The notes beneath the pieces were generated by a model. The model searched no databases and was not told the origin of the DNA. It was given only the letters and a program-made list of their open reading frames with translations. From assembly GCA_002104905.1 (NCBI GenBank), contig MCFE01000263.1, forward strand, positions 1 through 64,000: DNA of 64,000 nucleotides. The letters are read 5' to 3'. Each line of letters opens with the position of its first letter. Within the stretch, counting starts at the first letter, position 1. This DNA is from Basidiobolus meristosporus CBS 931.73. Lineage: Eukaryota > Basidiobolomycota > Basidiobolomycetes > Basidiobolales > Basidiobolaceae. Below are positions 1 to 11,611 of the stretch, in pieces. The position numbers and the translations under genes were made by a program.

Positions 1-525
1 TGTAAGAGCACAAAAGGATTGAAAATATGCATTTGGTACTCAATACCCATGGCACTCTGAATCTAGCTCCTGAGGCTTGTAACATGTCACAACAATGCAT
101 GGCACTATCTTGGTCCACTGGTACTATCTGGCACTATAAGTGCTTTATATAGATCTTACTTTAGGGCTAATAATTAAATATAGTGCCAGATAGTACCAGT
201 GGACCAAGATAGTGCCATGCATTGTTGTGACATGTTACAAGCCACAGGAGCTAGATTCAGAGTGCCATGGGTATTGAGTACCTGATTTGTGTCTTCATTT
301 CTTCTGTGCTCTTACGCATCCTGCGTAATATTGATCCACAAAAAAACGTCAAAAAATGGATTTTCTCCTGCATCATAGGTGAAACACAGGGGCTGCTTTG
401 CATGAAGATGCAGATCCATGTTTCACACTCTGTGGCCCAGTATAGGCTCACTTGGCCTCTCTGGCACACTATGGCATCATTTGGCACTCATGGCTCAATG
501 TGGCACCATCCAATGGAACAAGTCT
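1..525. mobile_element. palindromic MITE, copy 1 (left end cut by window)
   Basis: Almost the whole segment is one inverted repeat: bases about 1-143 fold on about 180-322, with a spacer of about 40 bases rich in A/T. The outer right end reads GGAACAAGTCT and is followed by AGT (526-528), the decayed 3-bp target duplication. It lies inside a Co-A LTR, of which only the last 74 bases remain to its right. No coding capacity is expected; the small ORFs here are chance. Full-length relatives lie at 9,761-10,489 and 33,395-34,127. Confidence 0.85.
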
Positions 526-602
526 AGTAAATCATTAAGTGAAAACCACATTATCTACTTGTCCTCCCAATCACCTCTAATATCTCCAAGACTCTTACAA
601 CA

Positions 603-615
603 GGCTATGAGCCCC
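603..615 (+). other. primer-binding site of Co-A copy 1 (half tRNA-iMet type)
   Basis: Immediately after the LTR end (ACAACA) comes GGCTATGAGCCCC. It is complementary, apart from about one base, to the anticodon arm of initiator tRNA-Met (yeast-type GGGCUCAUAACC) rather than to the tRNA 3' CCA end. The ATG at 607 lies within it and is in frame with the gag ORF. Confidence 0.65.
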
Positions 616-1502
616 AAGCTGTCACTCTTGGCAATGTCTACTACTGCCATTACTGGAATTTTTCCTTCTGCTGAAAAGTTGGATGGATCTAACTACCAAG
701 TGTGGATGGTGAAAATGAAGATGCTGCTATAAGTATGAGGCCTTTGGGATATTGTCCTGGGAGAAGAATGCCCTCATAAAGACATGGGAGAGGAAGCCTT
801 GAAGTACCAGAAGAAAGATGAAAGTGCCTTCAACTGCATTTGCCTCAATGTTAAAGACAAATTGCTTATTCCATGCTCAAGAGCAAAAACGGCAAAGAAT
901 GCCTGGAAAGCATTAGAAGACACCTACCAGTCATCTTCAGCTGCTAAGAAAATGTATCTGAGACAAAAATTCTTTACTACTAAGATGCTGCCAGGAGAAG
1001 AAATGAAAAATCTAATGAACAGAATTGCCCTGCTGGTGGTTAATTGGATCTGTGGGCATACCAACTACTGATGAGGATGTGATATTAACCATCCTGAATA
1101 GTCTGACAGACATGTTTCAGGGCCTTGTATCATCCCTAGAGTACAGAACTGCAGATTTGACCTTAAATTACATATATGGAAGGCTTCTGGATAAAGAATT
1201 AAGAAATTCAAGCATCAATAAGAAGGAAGAAGACAATGCGTTAATACGCAATGATAACCTACAAAGGAGGTACCCAGGACCCTAAAGGCAACAGCAATCT
1301 GTTTTGTAACTACTGCAAAAGGAAAGCACACACATCAGACAGGTGTCTCAAAAAGAAAGATAATCAGCAAACAAAGCCTGAATATGGAAATACTGCAACA
1401 ACTGAAGATAGACTATTCAAATCAGCACTAAATATTACCACAAACAAGGATTCTCAGACGTGGTATATTGACTCTGGAGCATCTCAACACTTTACACAAT
1501 AA
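607..1502 (+). pseudogene. Co-A gag and protease start, broken
   Basis: Copia-type Gag: an N-terminal UBN2-like region (SNYQVWMVKMKMLL, then GEEALKYQKK) followed by a CCHC zinc knuckle (C-N-Y-C, then H and C) around 1,300-1,350. The protease motif WYIDSGASQHF lies near 1,462-1,495. The frame is broken at 730 by a stop, near 1,050 by a frameshift, near 1,285 by a stop and at about 1,500 by a stop. Gag would package the element RNA in a virus-like particle; this copy cannot make a full Gag. The first in-frame ATG is inside the primer-binding site (607); a second at 634 could serve instead. Confidence 0.85.
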
Positions 1503-4500
1503 AAAGAACTTTTTACCCAATATCAAGAAATTCCAATTAAGCAGGTTTTCATGGGTGACAATAGAACATTTGATGCAGTGGGAGAAGGAACTATCCATGT
1601 AAGCCTAAGAATCAGTGAAGGAAGCCATACACTGACCTTTAATGAAGTGCTCTATGTACCAGAAAAAGCCAAGAACCTACTATTTGTAAGCAAGGGCACT
1701 GCAGAAGGACTCAATATCAGCTTTGACAATTCTAGATGCAAGATCATTGATCAAAATGGTGCCCATATTGCTTTGGGTATCAGAGATCAGAATCTATACA
1801 AGTTAACTTATATTCCATCATATCTGGAAGCCAATATAAGTAACTTAAATGAAGAAACACCAATGCATTGGCACAGGAGATTTGGGCACATCAATTTTGA
1901 TTATTTGCGCAAAATGATCAAGGATCTGCTAATCTCATGAGTAAAAGCTGATCCCCCAGCTAACCTAGAGCACTGTGAAGCCTGTATATATGTGAAACAA
2001 GCCAGACAACTGTTCAAGAGCTTTGGGTCAATAAAAACCAAGAAAAAATTAGATCTAATTCACACAGATCTGTGTGGACCTATACAAAATTTATCTTTAA
2101 TGGGATGAAGCATTTAATAACCTTTATTGCTGATTATACAAGATACACATGGGTATACTACATGTGGAGAAAGAAAGAAGCTCTGGCTAAGTTCAGGGAG
2201 TTTAAATCCATGGTGGAGAGAGAAACTGGTGAAAAAATCAAGAAAATATGCTCTGACAATGGTGGAGAATATACCTCAAAACTCTTCATCCACTTCTGCA
2301 AAATTCATGGGATAAAGCAAGAGACTACTGTACCATACTCCCCACAGCAAAATAGAGTAGCAGAATGTGCTAACAGATCAATAATTGATATGGCAAGATC
2401 TATTATCCATGATCAATAATTATCCTATAATTTTTGGGCAGATTCAGTTGCCACTGCTGTATAACTTAAAAATAGAAGTTATAACAGAATGCTTTGGGCT
2501 TCCACTCCATTTGAAGCATGGTATGGATACATACCAAGTGCAGAACATCTAAGAATATCTGGGTGTACAGCATATACCAAGAAACTGCCAAGAAATCAGT
2601 TAAAATTTGAGCCAAAAAGTGTAAAAGGCATATTTTTGGGCTACTGCAATGAGAGTAAAGCATACAGATTCTACAATACCAAGGCAAAGAAGCTAATCAA
2701 GTCAAGGGGTGTGTAGTTTGCTGAATATTCATAATTTCTACAAAAAATAACATCAGATGATGATAAAAATCTGATCTCAAATCCACTAATTGTCAGGATT
2801 GAATCAGAGCTTAACAATGAAATTTTTTCCACTCCATCGGACTCTACAACCATGGTTCACCTAAAATCAGTGCCCAGGAATATCCCAGAAGTGATCATTC
2901 CAGTATCAAATGCCCGGAGATCCAATTGGACAAGAAATAGCCTTAATTACTCTATCAATGAGGGTACAAACTTATACTATGCCTATTCAGTCCATATTGA
3001 TGAACCCCAGACTGTAAAAGAGACCCTAAATGGCCCTCAGACAAAGTCTTGGATGTCTGCGATGACTGAGGAATATCAGGCCATGATGGAAAATCAAACT
3101 TGGGACTTAGTCAAATTACCAATCAACCAAAAATCAATTGGATACAGATGGGTCTTCAAGACAAAATACAAGGCTGATGGTACAATTGAAAGATACAAAG
3201 TAAGACTTGTGGCCAAAGGATACTCTCAAACAAAAGGACTTGACTATACTGAGACCTTTGCACCGGAGCTAAGTTTAATTCAATTATATCAATATTGGCT
3301 ATTGCAGCCAAATGTAAGTTTTTTATTCATCAAATGGATGCAAAAACTGCATTCTTGAATGGAGAACTTGATCAGGATGTGTATATAGACTGGCCTTATG
3401 GGTTTGCTGACCAAGATAACCCCCATTTGGTCTGCAAGCTTAAAAAGTCACTAAATGGTCTCAAACAATCACCAAGAGCTTGGAATTGCAAGATAGATTC
3501 TTATTTGAAATCTTTGAGTTTCAAAAGGAGTAATGCTGACTATTATATTCACTATTAACCAGGTAGAGCAAACCCAGTTCTATTAGCTCTATATGTGGAT
3601 GATCTTATTATAGCCACCAATAACCTAGAAATATTGCAAGAGACTAAATCCAGCCTATCTAAGGAGTTCAATATTTCCAATGTAGGAGAACTCAGTTACT
3701 ACTCAGGGATGAAGTTCTCCGTAGACAGAAGTACCTAGACTATTACCCTAAGCCAAACCAAGTATATTCAAGATATACTAAAGAAGTACAAAATGGAAGA
3801 CTGTAAACCAGCAGCCACCCCAATGGAGACAAACCTTAACTTTGTCAAAACTCAACCAAATCAAGAGAGCTTGGTACCATCTGAAAGCCCTGACTTTTCT
3901 TATCAGTCTTTGATTGGCAGTCTGATATATATCATGCTTGGAGCATGCCCAGATATCTTGTATTCAGTGGGAGTTGTCAGCCAACATAATCAGAACTATG
4001 GATCTGATCATATCTCAGCAATTAAATGGATTTTTAAATACCTAAAAGGAACTGCTGATATCTGATTAAGATACACTTATAAGGATTCAGAACAGGATCT
4101 TATGGGATACTCTGATGCTGATTGGGGACAAAATATGGCAGACACAAGATCCACCACACAATACACCTTTCTTTACTGTGAAGGAGCAATTTCATAGAAT
4201 TCAAGAAAGCAACCAACCATAGCACTTTCTACCACAGAGGCAGAGTATTTGGCAGCCTGTGAAGCTACAAAAGAAGCAATGTGGTTAAGAAATCTTGTTA
4301 CAGATTTAGGCCTATGTCAAAAAATGCCTATTACTTTATTTCAAGATAATCAAGGATGTATACAATTAGGTAGAAATCCAACTTTTCATGCTAGAACCAA
4401 GCACATAGATATTAGACATCATTTCATATGTGAAGCTATAGAGAATAACTTAGTTAGCTTAGCTTACTGTCCTACAGATGAAATGATTGCAGACATATTT

Positions 4501-4572
4501 ACCTAACCATTGGCTATAGACAAGTTTGAATATCTTAGGTCAAAATTAGGACTAGTCAATATGAACATTTAG
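1503..4572 (+). pseudogene. Co-A pol (integrase, RT, RNase H), broken
   Basis: Continues the polyprotein. A GAG-pre-integrase zinc region (HWHRRFGHINFDYL) lies at about 1,865-1,930. The integrase core has HTDLCGP near 2,060 and SDNGGEYTSK near 2,250-2,280. The Ty1/copia RT is recognisable by GYRWVFKTKYKADG, LVAKGYSQ, a decayed [11 protein letters not shown] and [11 protein letters not shown] near 3,595. RNase H shows TTEAEYLAACEATKEAMWL near 4,235. The integrase-before-RT order is the Ty1/copia signature. At least ten stops or frameshifts are spread along it (for example 1,938, 2,418, 2,716, 3,556, 4,063, 4,504). Many look like C-to-T or G-to-A changes in glutamine or tryptophan codons. Confidence 0.9.
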
Positions 4573-4574
4573 CT

Positions 4575-4583
4575 CAGTGGGAG
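4575..4583 (+). other. polypurine tract of Co-A copy 1
   Basis: CAGTGGGAG directly abuts the TGTTG start of the 3' LTR. The same AGTGGGAG precedes the 3' LTR of copy 3 at 41,269 and, in reverse, the LTR at 9,673. Confidence 0.6.
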
Positions 4584-4931
4584 TGTTGTAAAAATTTGTA
4601 ATTCCACCTAAATATTCACCTAACTTAGTACATAGATCATTACCTTCATATCCTAGAGAATACTGACCAAATTCCTTGTTGGGATTTACTTTGAAAATTT
4701 TCATATTCAGGGTACCTGGTATTTTGGTAAAAATATTCTAAGTTGTTCAAACAGCCCCAAGCTTTGCACACATGTTCTTTGGACCTTCCTCAACTTATTC
4801 TAAGTGCTTATAATGCCAAAACAATGTAAAAGTATAAATACTACTTTAACACTCAATAAATCATAAAGTGAAATCCACATAATCTACTTGTTCTCCCAAT
4901 CACTTCCAATATCTACAAGACTCTTACAACA
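4584..4931 (+). repeat. Co-A 3' LTR
   Basis: 348 bases, starting TGTTGTAAAA and ending CTTACAACA. It matches the LTRs at 9,328-9,673 (reverse), 37,738-38,086 and 41,269-41,617. An AATAAA lies about 80 bases before the end. Confidence 0.9.
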
Positions 4932-7179
4932 CTTATGAATGCCTCTCAGCATCCATATCCCTGAATCCAGTCCTGTCCATGTCCTTGCCCTCATAGATTC
5001 TGGCGCTTTCTCCAGTTTTGTTGACCAGTCCTTTGTCCAGAAGCACAAAATCCCCACAGTCCTGAAATCCTGTGCTGCGCAAGTGGTTATTATTGATGGA
5101 AGATCCCTTTCTTCTGGTGCCATTACCCATGAGATGCATCTACTCCCACTGTCCAGTACTGGTCACCATGCAACACTAGCCCTTAACATCATCAACCCTC
5201 CCCCCTACCCCATAGTCCTTGGAAGCACATAGCTTAGTCCCCATAACCCAGCTATCAACTGAAAGACCAAAGCCCTGACATTCCCAAGAGTCCATCTGGT
5301 TAACTCTGTGAAAGCACCTGACTTCTCATGTGAAGAAGTATCTTTGCAAGCTACCCCAGACCCAGGAGCCCATCATCACTGAAGGAGCCCCCTTCATTGG
5401 AATACATGCCAAGTATCAAGAGTTTGCCCATATTGCTGATAAGAAGAAAGCAGAGCTACTTCCCGCACATAAACCCTATGATTGTCCCATTGACCTTGAC
5501 AATGAAAAAACCCCACCTTTTGGCCCTATCTACAACCTCTTGCAACCTGAGTTGAAAGAACTCCATGGCTATATCCAAGAAAACCTCTGGAACAGTCTTA
5601 TTCAATACTATAAGTCCCCAGCTGGTGCCCCAAACCTCTTTGTCAAAAAAAGGAAGGTTCCCTAAGAATTTGTGTAGACTGCTGTGCACTGCATAAGATA
5701 ACAATCAAGAACTGGTATCTTTTGCCCCTGATCAACACCCTGCTGGATCAACTCTTTGCTTCTAAAGTACTTACCAAATTGATCTCAGAGGAGCTTAGAA
5801 CCCTGTCAGGATCAAGCCTGGCAAAGAATGGAAAACTGCCTTCAGAACAAGCTATGGTCACTTTGAGCATAAAGTTATGCCATTTGGCCTCACCAATTCC
5901 CCAGCTGTCTTTCAGCACCTAATGAATGACACATTCTGTGAGTACCTTGACCAATTTGTAGTTATCTACCTTGATGATACCCTGGTCTACTCCAAGACTC
6001 AAGAACATAACTCACATGTGAAGAAAGTCTTGGCCAAGCTTGACACTGCTGGCCTCTATGCCAGACTGGAAAAATGTCAATTTGACCAGAAAGAAGTTGA
6101 GTTCCTAGATTATCTTATAAGCTCAAATGGAACAGAAACAAACCCCAGGAAAGTAGATGCCATCCAATCCTGGAAAACTCCCTGTTCTGTAAAAGTAAGG
6201 CAATCCTTCCTTGGATTTGCCAACTTCTACTGTAAGTTCATTGCCAACTGCTCCAAGATAGTCACTCCCTTGACAAAGCTCACGCAGAAAAATCTGCCCT
6301 TTGCCTGGAATCAGGAACAGTCTGAGTCCTTTGATTCTATTAAGAAATCCTTGTTGTGTATCCTACTGCCTACCCACCCTGACCCTGAGCAGCCTCTCAT
6401 CATAGAAACTAATGCCACTGACTTTGCCCTTTGTGCCATCTGTTCCCAGTTTGATGACAAGAATGTGCTATATACTATTGCACTTTACTCTTGAAAATCT
6501 ACTCCAGCTGAGGCAAGCTATGATTTCTATGACAAGGAACCACCAGCAATCATTATTGCCTTTGAACAATGGAGACACTACATTGATGTTGCAGCCCAAT
6601 GTATAACAATCTTCTGAGACCACAAGGACCTCGAGTACTTTACAATCTCAAAAGTACAGAACCAGAGACAAGCTAGATGGTGACTCTTCCCAGCTAGCTT
6701 TGACTTTGTCATCACCTATAGACCGGGTGTGAAACAAGGAAAACCTGATGCCCTGTCCAGAAAGGTGGAGTATTCCCTTGAAGAAGGGGATGATACCACT
6801 TGACAAATGAAAAACCCTGTACTCAACAAAAGACATTTTGAGCTCCTTGCAACCCAGTCCTCCAGTATTATAACTCCTCTACTCTTTGAGAGAGTCAAGA
6901 CCAGCCAAGTCCCCAACTCCACAGCAGCAACAGTCAAGAAATACCCCAAGTCTTGCACTAACCCACCACCCAAGTTCCCAAACCTCCAGCATCTACATCT
7001 AGTCAATGAAATCATCTATCACCTGCACCAACTGTTTGTCCTAGACCCTGATACCCAGCAGGATATCATCCATTCTTGCCATGATTCAAGGGCTGCAGGA
7101 CATTTTGGTACTGCCAAAACTATGAATGCCATCAAGAGAGACTTTTAGTGGCCCAAGATGATATCACTTGTCTAGGTGT
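4932..7179 (+). pseudogene. Ty3/gypsy Gy-B copy 1: protease, RT, RNase H, integrase start
   Basis: Broken Ty3/gypsy pol, colinear with the antisense copy at 36,670-47,813. The aspartic protease shows HVLALIDSGAFSSF at about 4,980-5,015. The RT shows KPYDCPIDL, SPAGAPNLFVKKRK and YLDDTLVYSKTQEH near 5,969-6,005. RNase H at about 6,390-6,480 has the first catalytic Asp replaced by Asn (ETNATDFAL). A connection region follows (FDFVITYRPGVKQGKPDALSRK near 6,700), then the HHCC zinc finger of integrase (HSCHDSRAAGHFGTAKT near 7,070-7,115). It stops in the integrase, where an antisense Gy-C LTR begins. Gag and the 5' part are absent because Co-A copy 1 lies to the left. Stops and frameshifts occur near 5,230, 5,665, 6,493 and 7,148. 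Confidence 0.88.
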
Positions 7180-8166
7180 TGTGGTGGTGTATATGTCCAA
7201 GGGATAGATATGCCTAACACTTCTCAAGTGTCTTGTGTGTGGGGTGTTCACTGGGTGCAATAACCTTGGGCAAAAGCTTGCTAGGAATATTGGGATCTGT
7301 CTCTAATTTAATGTGATGGGGAATTACACCACAAGCTTGTCAAGGGAAAACTATTCAGCTACAATCCCCAACTTAGTTGGTGTCTTAACAGAAGTGTGTG
7401 CTGGGTTCAGCATCCTTTGAGATGACAATGTACTAAAGCTTCCAAAGTCAAAACAACTGTAAACTCCACCAGCAGGGACTTAAGAATGCAGGTGTGGCCA
7501 ATAGTTACAACAACTGAAAAGTATCTTTGCCTGTACATGAGCAAACTTGGGAAAGAATCATATATAATAAAAGATACCTACTCTGAGTATTCCTCACAGG
7601 AAGTGCCTCCAAGGGCAGTTGGCCATCAGCGTGGTTACCTGGGAGTGTCCTGTGGTCTGGGGTTGGAAGTTCAGGTAGCAGCAGGTAGCAGTGATCACAC
7701 TAATCAACAAGTTGGTATATTGATAAAAGGGATGATGATTTATTGTTGAGGGTTAGCCACCCTTATAAAGTTTTCTTACTGGCTAAGTGATTACTAATCA
7801 TGGTGTTCCTGAAAGTTCTGGATATCAATAGAAATCTTAATGAGTACTGAATGACCTAAGAATGTTCTAAGTAGGTGCTGAAAGGTTCTAAGAAGCGCAG
7901 CACATTGAACCAATCAGGAATCAGTACTCTGAAACCTGTGTACATAGAGATACCATATATGGTATTACTGCAAGTAATCTAACATAAAGTGAGGGATAAC
8001 TTATGAAATAAGGTAAGCAGGTGTGATAGTCAACCGGCTTGTGGGATAGTAGTGATCAGGTACAACAAATGGGATAAAACTAAAATAAGTGTAGTAGAGA
8101 AATAGGGAAGTATAAAATTTGGGAATGAGCATATCTGTCAGTGGATGTTACTGTGACCCTACTACA
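7180..8166 (-). repeat. Gy-C long LTR, antisense
   Basis: About 987 bases. Read on the minus strand it starts TGTAGTAGGGTCAC and ends ACACCACCACA. It is the reverse counterpart of the LTR at 31,551-32,640. It abuts Gy-B on the left and a decayed DNA-transposon transposase on the right. The 87-codon ORF inside it is not considered a gene. Confidence 0.75.
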
Positions 8167-9327
8167 GCATGCCTCCAATCCAAGCTCCACACACCAAGCA
8201 AGATGGAGTAGAGAATGGATTCAGTAGCTGCAGCAATCTGCACATTCAGCTTTATGCTTGTAGTATAGCTGCTCAAGTCTGAATGTTGATTGTGTTACAA
8301 GTCTTGGTATAAAAGTTGTAGAGGAATAGGGAGTTTTGCTAGTATTGTATTCACTAAAACTTGAACTGATTTTTATTGAGGTTCCAGCAGCTCCTTATGT
8401 AGATTTTGCTAGATCAATTGCTGACTAATTGTATTTCCTAATGTAGGTTGTGGCTGATGACTCATTTGATTGCATAATCATCACCTAATAAGATCCTACT
8501 TGATATATCTATTTCTGTCTGATAAGGATCTGCTGATTCATTTGCTGACTAATGCTATTGATTTGATAGATAATACTGATATACTGATAACCTAAGCATA
8601 TACTAATTGATTTGAATAAAAACTGATCTAACTTAAACATTCAAGCGGCAGATCATAACAATTGGAGCTTGTGAGAAGTACTCAAGGTAGCAGATACTCT
8701 GTAATATCTTGCCAATTCTTTAAAATTTCTCTGGTATCTCAAAGGTCTCATTTAGCTTGAAATGCCCCAAGTACAACCGGGTCATCAGTATAGGGATATT
8801 GTTGAAAAGTAAATACATTGCTCCTAGTAGATAGCTTCCCTAGGAAATATAATTGTGATAATCCCATCAAAAGACTGTCATAAATTCCAAGTCCTGTGAC
8901 TATGCGGTATTGATCCTGCCAGGATACCATGCAAAGACCATCAGAAAGTTATTGCACCCCAGATTTTGAAAAAACTTTGTCAAAAATTGATGTAAAACAA
9001 ATTTTTGTTTGTCTTACTTTTCATGCATACAAATTGATATATTTCTACCAAAGCTTCAGTTGTATTCCAATTACCAAATGTATTGACCTATGCAAGTCCT
9101 TTTGCCCTGAAATAACACCTAGTCCAATCCCACACTCAACAAATAACTCCATTGAAATCCACTGCTTGATAAGTATATCTGCTGTAATGGATTGTTTCAA
9201 TGACTTTGGTGGAGCCCTAAAGTTTAATACCACTGTTCACTCACTGTTTGCCATACTTCATTGTCTTCAGCCAGCACCGCAAGATATACTACTTCATCTA
9301 CCAGTCTTTGCAGCACATCCTTGCAAC
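8167..9327 (-). pseudogene. DNA-transposon remnant: transposase fragment plus end of the unknown ORF-P
   Basis: Antisense remnants of the element best seen at 32,641-36,627. Bases 8,661-8,820 resemble the Tnp2-like transposase part (FQQYPYTDDPVVLGAFQAK matches FQQYPHTDD near 36,220). Bases 8,821-8,960 match the conserved tail also found at about 30,100-30,246 and 52,620-52,770. Bases 9,045-9,300 match the C-terminal part of ORF-P (ELFVECGIGLGVISGQKDLHRSIHL). A solo Gy-A LTR (8,293-8,660) interrupts it. The piece 8,167-8,292 is repeated, inverted, at 27,183-27,307. Confidence 0.6.
8293..8660 (-). repeat. solo Gy-A LTR, antisense
   Basis: A full-length 368-bp LTR of the Gy-A family (minus strand: TGTTATGATC to CTTGTAACA), flanked by a perfect 4-bp duplication ATTG (8,289-8,292 and 8,661-8,664). 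No internal sequence is attached, so it is the product of LTR-LTR recombination. Confidence 0.88.
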
Positions 9328-9673
9328 TGCTTTAAGAGTCATAGAGATCTTGGAAGTGTTTGGGAGAAGTAGATTATGTGATTTTTCACTTAATAATTTA
9401 TCATATATAAAAGTAGTATTTATAATTGTACATGGTCTTGGCATAGCAAACACTTAAAAAAAGCCAAGGAAGGTCTCTAGAGCATATGTGCAAAGTTTGG
9501 GGCTGTTTGGACAACTTTGAGAATTTTCATGTTCTGGGTACCTGATATTTTGGTAAAAAATATTCTCAGTAAATCTCAACAAGGAATTTGGTCAGTATTC
9601 TCTAGGATCTGAGGTAATGTTCTAAGTGACTAGGTTAGGTGAGTATCTAGGTGGAAATACAAACTTTACAACA
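9328..9673 (-). repeat. Co-A LTR, antisense
   Basis: The minus-strand sequence starts TGTTGTAAAG, ends near CTTAAAGCA and aligns along its whole length with the other Co-A LTRs. Confidence 0.82.
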
Positions 9674-9760
9674 CCCCCACTCAGCTAAATGAGCATACTG
9701 ACTTGTTGCAATTTTTACCTAAGATATTCAAACTTGTCTCTAGCTGATGGTTAGGTAAAT

Positions 9761-10489
9761 AGACTTGTTCTGTTGGATAGTGCCACATTGAGCCATGAGT
9801 ACCAAATGATGCCATAGTGTGCCAGAGAGGCCAAGTGAACCTATACTTGGCTACAGAGTGTGAAACATAGCACTGTATATTCATGTAAAGCAGTCAATGT
9901 GTTCCACCTATGATGAAGGAGAAAATCCATTATTTGACATTCTTTGCGGATCAATGTAGTGCAAGATGTGTAAGAGCACAGAAGAACTTAATACATGCAT
10001 CAGGTACTCAGTACCCATGGCACTCTGAATCTTGCTCCTGTGGCTTGTAACATGTCAGAAAAATGCATGGCACCATTTTGGTCCACTGGTACCATGTGGC
10101 ACTATAAGTGCTTTTTATTGATCTTACTTTAAGGCTAATAATTAAATATAGTGCCAGATAATACCAGTGGACCAATTTAGGGCCACGCATTTTTGTGACA
10201 TGTCACAAGCCACAGGAGCTAGATTCAGAGTACCAGGGGTATTGAGTACCAGATGTATATCTTCAATCCTTTGGTGCTCTTACACATCCTGCGCAACATT
10301 GACCCAAAAAAAAGGTCAAAAATGGATTTTATCCAACACAATGGGTGAAACACAGGGGCTACTTTGCATGAAGATGCAGAGCTATCTTTCACACTCTGTG
10401 GCCAAGTATAGGTTCACTTGCCTCCCTGGCACACTATGGCATCATTTGGTACTCATGGCTCAATGTGACACTATCCAACAGACAAGTCT
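9761..10489. mobile_element. palindromic MITE, full-length copy
   Basis: 729 bases. The ends are AGACTTGTTC and GACAAGTCT, flanked by a perfect AAT duplication (9,758-9,760 and 10,490-10,492). The empty site is confirmed by Co-A copy 3, which reads GTAAATATGTC at this point (minus-strand sense). The arms are about 9,761-10,106 and 10,147-10,489, so nearly the whole element is one palindrome. Subterminal GTGCCA/TGGCAC motifs recur in both arms. No ORF of its own. Confidence 0.92.
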
Positions 10490-11371
10490 AATATGTCCAT
10501 GATTATTCCATCTGAAGGACAGTAAGCTACGCTAACCAAGATATTCTCTATTGCTTCACATATGAAGTAATATCTAATATCTATGTGCTTAGTTCTACAT
10601 GAAGAGCTAGAATTCTACCTGATTGTATATATCCTTGATTACCTTGAAATAAAGTAATAAACATTTTTGACACAGGCCTAAGCCTGTAAATAGCATTGTT
10701 AACCACATTGCTTTATTTGCAACTTCACAGGCTGCCAGATACTCTGCCTATGTGGTGGGAAGTGCTTCATTTGGTTGCTTTCTTGAATCCATAAGATTGC
10801 TCCTTTACAGTAAAGAAAGGTGTATCCTGTGGTGGATCTTTTATCAGCTAAATTTGGTCCCCAATCAGCATCAGAGTATCCCACAAGATTCTGTTTCAAA
10901 TCCATATTGACTTATCTAAGCAGATATCAGCACCTCCTTTTATATATATAGAAATCTGCTTAACTGCTGCAATATGATCAGATCCATAGTTCTGATTATG
11001 TTAGCTCACAACTTCCACTGAATAAAAGATATATGGATGTGTTACAAGCAGGATATACCTCACAGTGCCAACCATAGATTGATAAGGAAAGTTAGGGCAT
11101 ATGGCACCAAGCTCTCTTGATTTGGTTGAGTCTGACCAAGTCAAGGTTTGTCTCTATTGGGGTAGCTGCTGGTTTATAGTCTTCCAATAGGTACTTCTTT
11201 AGTACATCCTGAATACACTTGGATTGCCTTAGGGTCATAGTCTGGGTACTACTCTCTATGGAGAACTTAATCCCTAAGTAGTAATTAAGTTCTCTTAGAT
11301 TGGACATCTTGAACTCCTTAGATAGACTGAGTTTAGTCACTTCTAATGTTTCTAGGTTATTGGTGGCTATA

Positions 11372-11611
11372 TGACTAATTGTATTTCCTAATGTAGGTTG
11401 TGACTGATGACTGATTTTATTACATCATCATCACCCAGCTATATCTTACTTAGTATATCTATTTCTGTATGAAAAGGTTCTGCCAATCCTTCTGCTGACT
11501 AGATCTACTGATATGATAGATCACACTGATGTACTGATAGGCTAAACATATAACCAATTGATTTGACCAAAAGCTGACTAGATTTAAACATTCAAGTAAC
11601 AGATCATAACA
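11372..11611 (-). repeat. Gy-A LTR fragment, antisense
   Basis: Minus-strand start TGTTATGATCTG, about 240 of 368 bases, cut off where it meets Co-A copy 2. Confidence 0.85.

Larger units (their letters stand above)
529..4931 (+). mobile_element. Ty1/copia element Co-A copy 1, decayed
   Basis: A Ty1/copia element in the order gag, protease, integrase, reverse transcriptase, RNase H, ending in a full 348-bp LTR. The 5' LTR is only the last 74 bases (529-602) because a MITE inserted in it and the rest lies beyond the window start. The element is itself inserted in a Gy-B element, whose protease region resumes at 4,932. Many stop codons and frameshifts break the ORFs, so it is not autonomous. 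Relatives: 9,328-11,371 (antisense) and 37,738-41,617. Confidence 0.9.
9328..11371 (-). mobile_element. Co-A copy 2, antisense, truncated and MITE-split
   Basis: On the minus strand: the 3' LTR (9,328-9,673), its polypurine tract (reverse of GAGTGGGGG), RNase H (SDADWGPNLADKRSTTGYTF near 10,800-10,880) and RT end ([19 protein letters not shown] near 11,260-11,320). It ends abruptly at about 11,371 against an antisense Gy-A LTR fragment. The MITE at 9,761-10,489 splits it. Stops are frequent. Confidence 0.85.

Noticed and set aside
7486-7749. 87-codon ORF in 7,486-7,749 as a gene
   Set aside because: It lies wholly in the antisense Gy-C LTR and is not kept in the other LTR copies.
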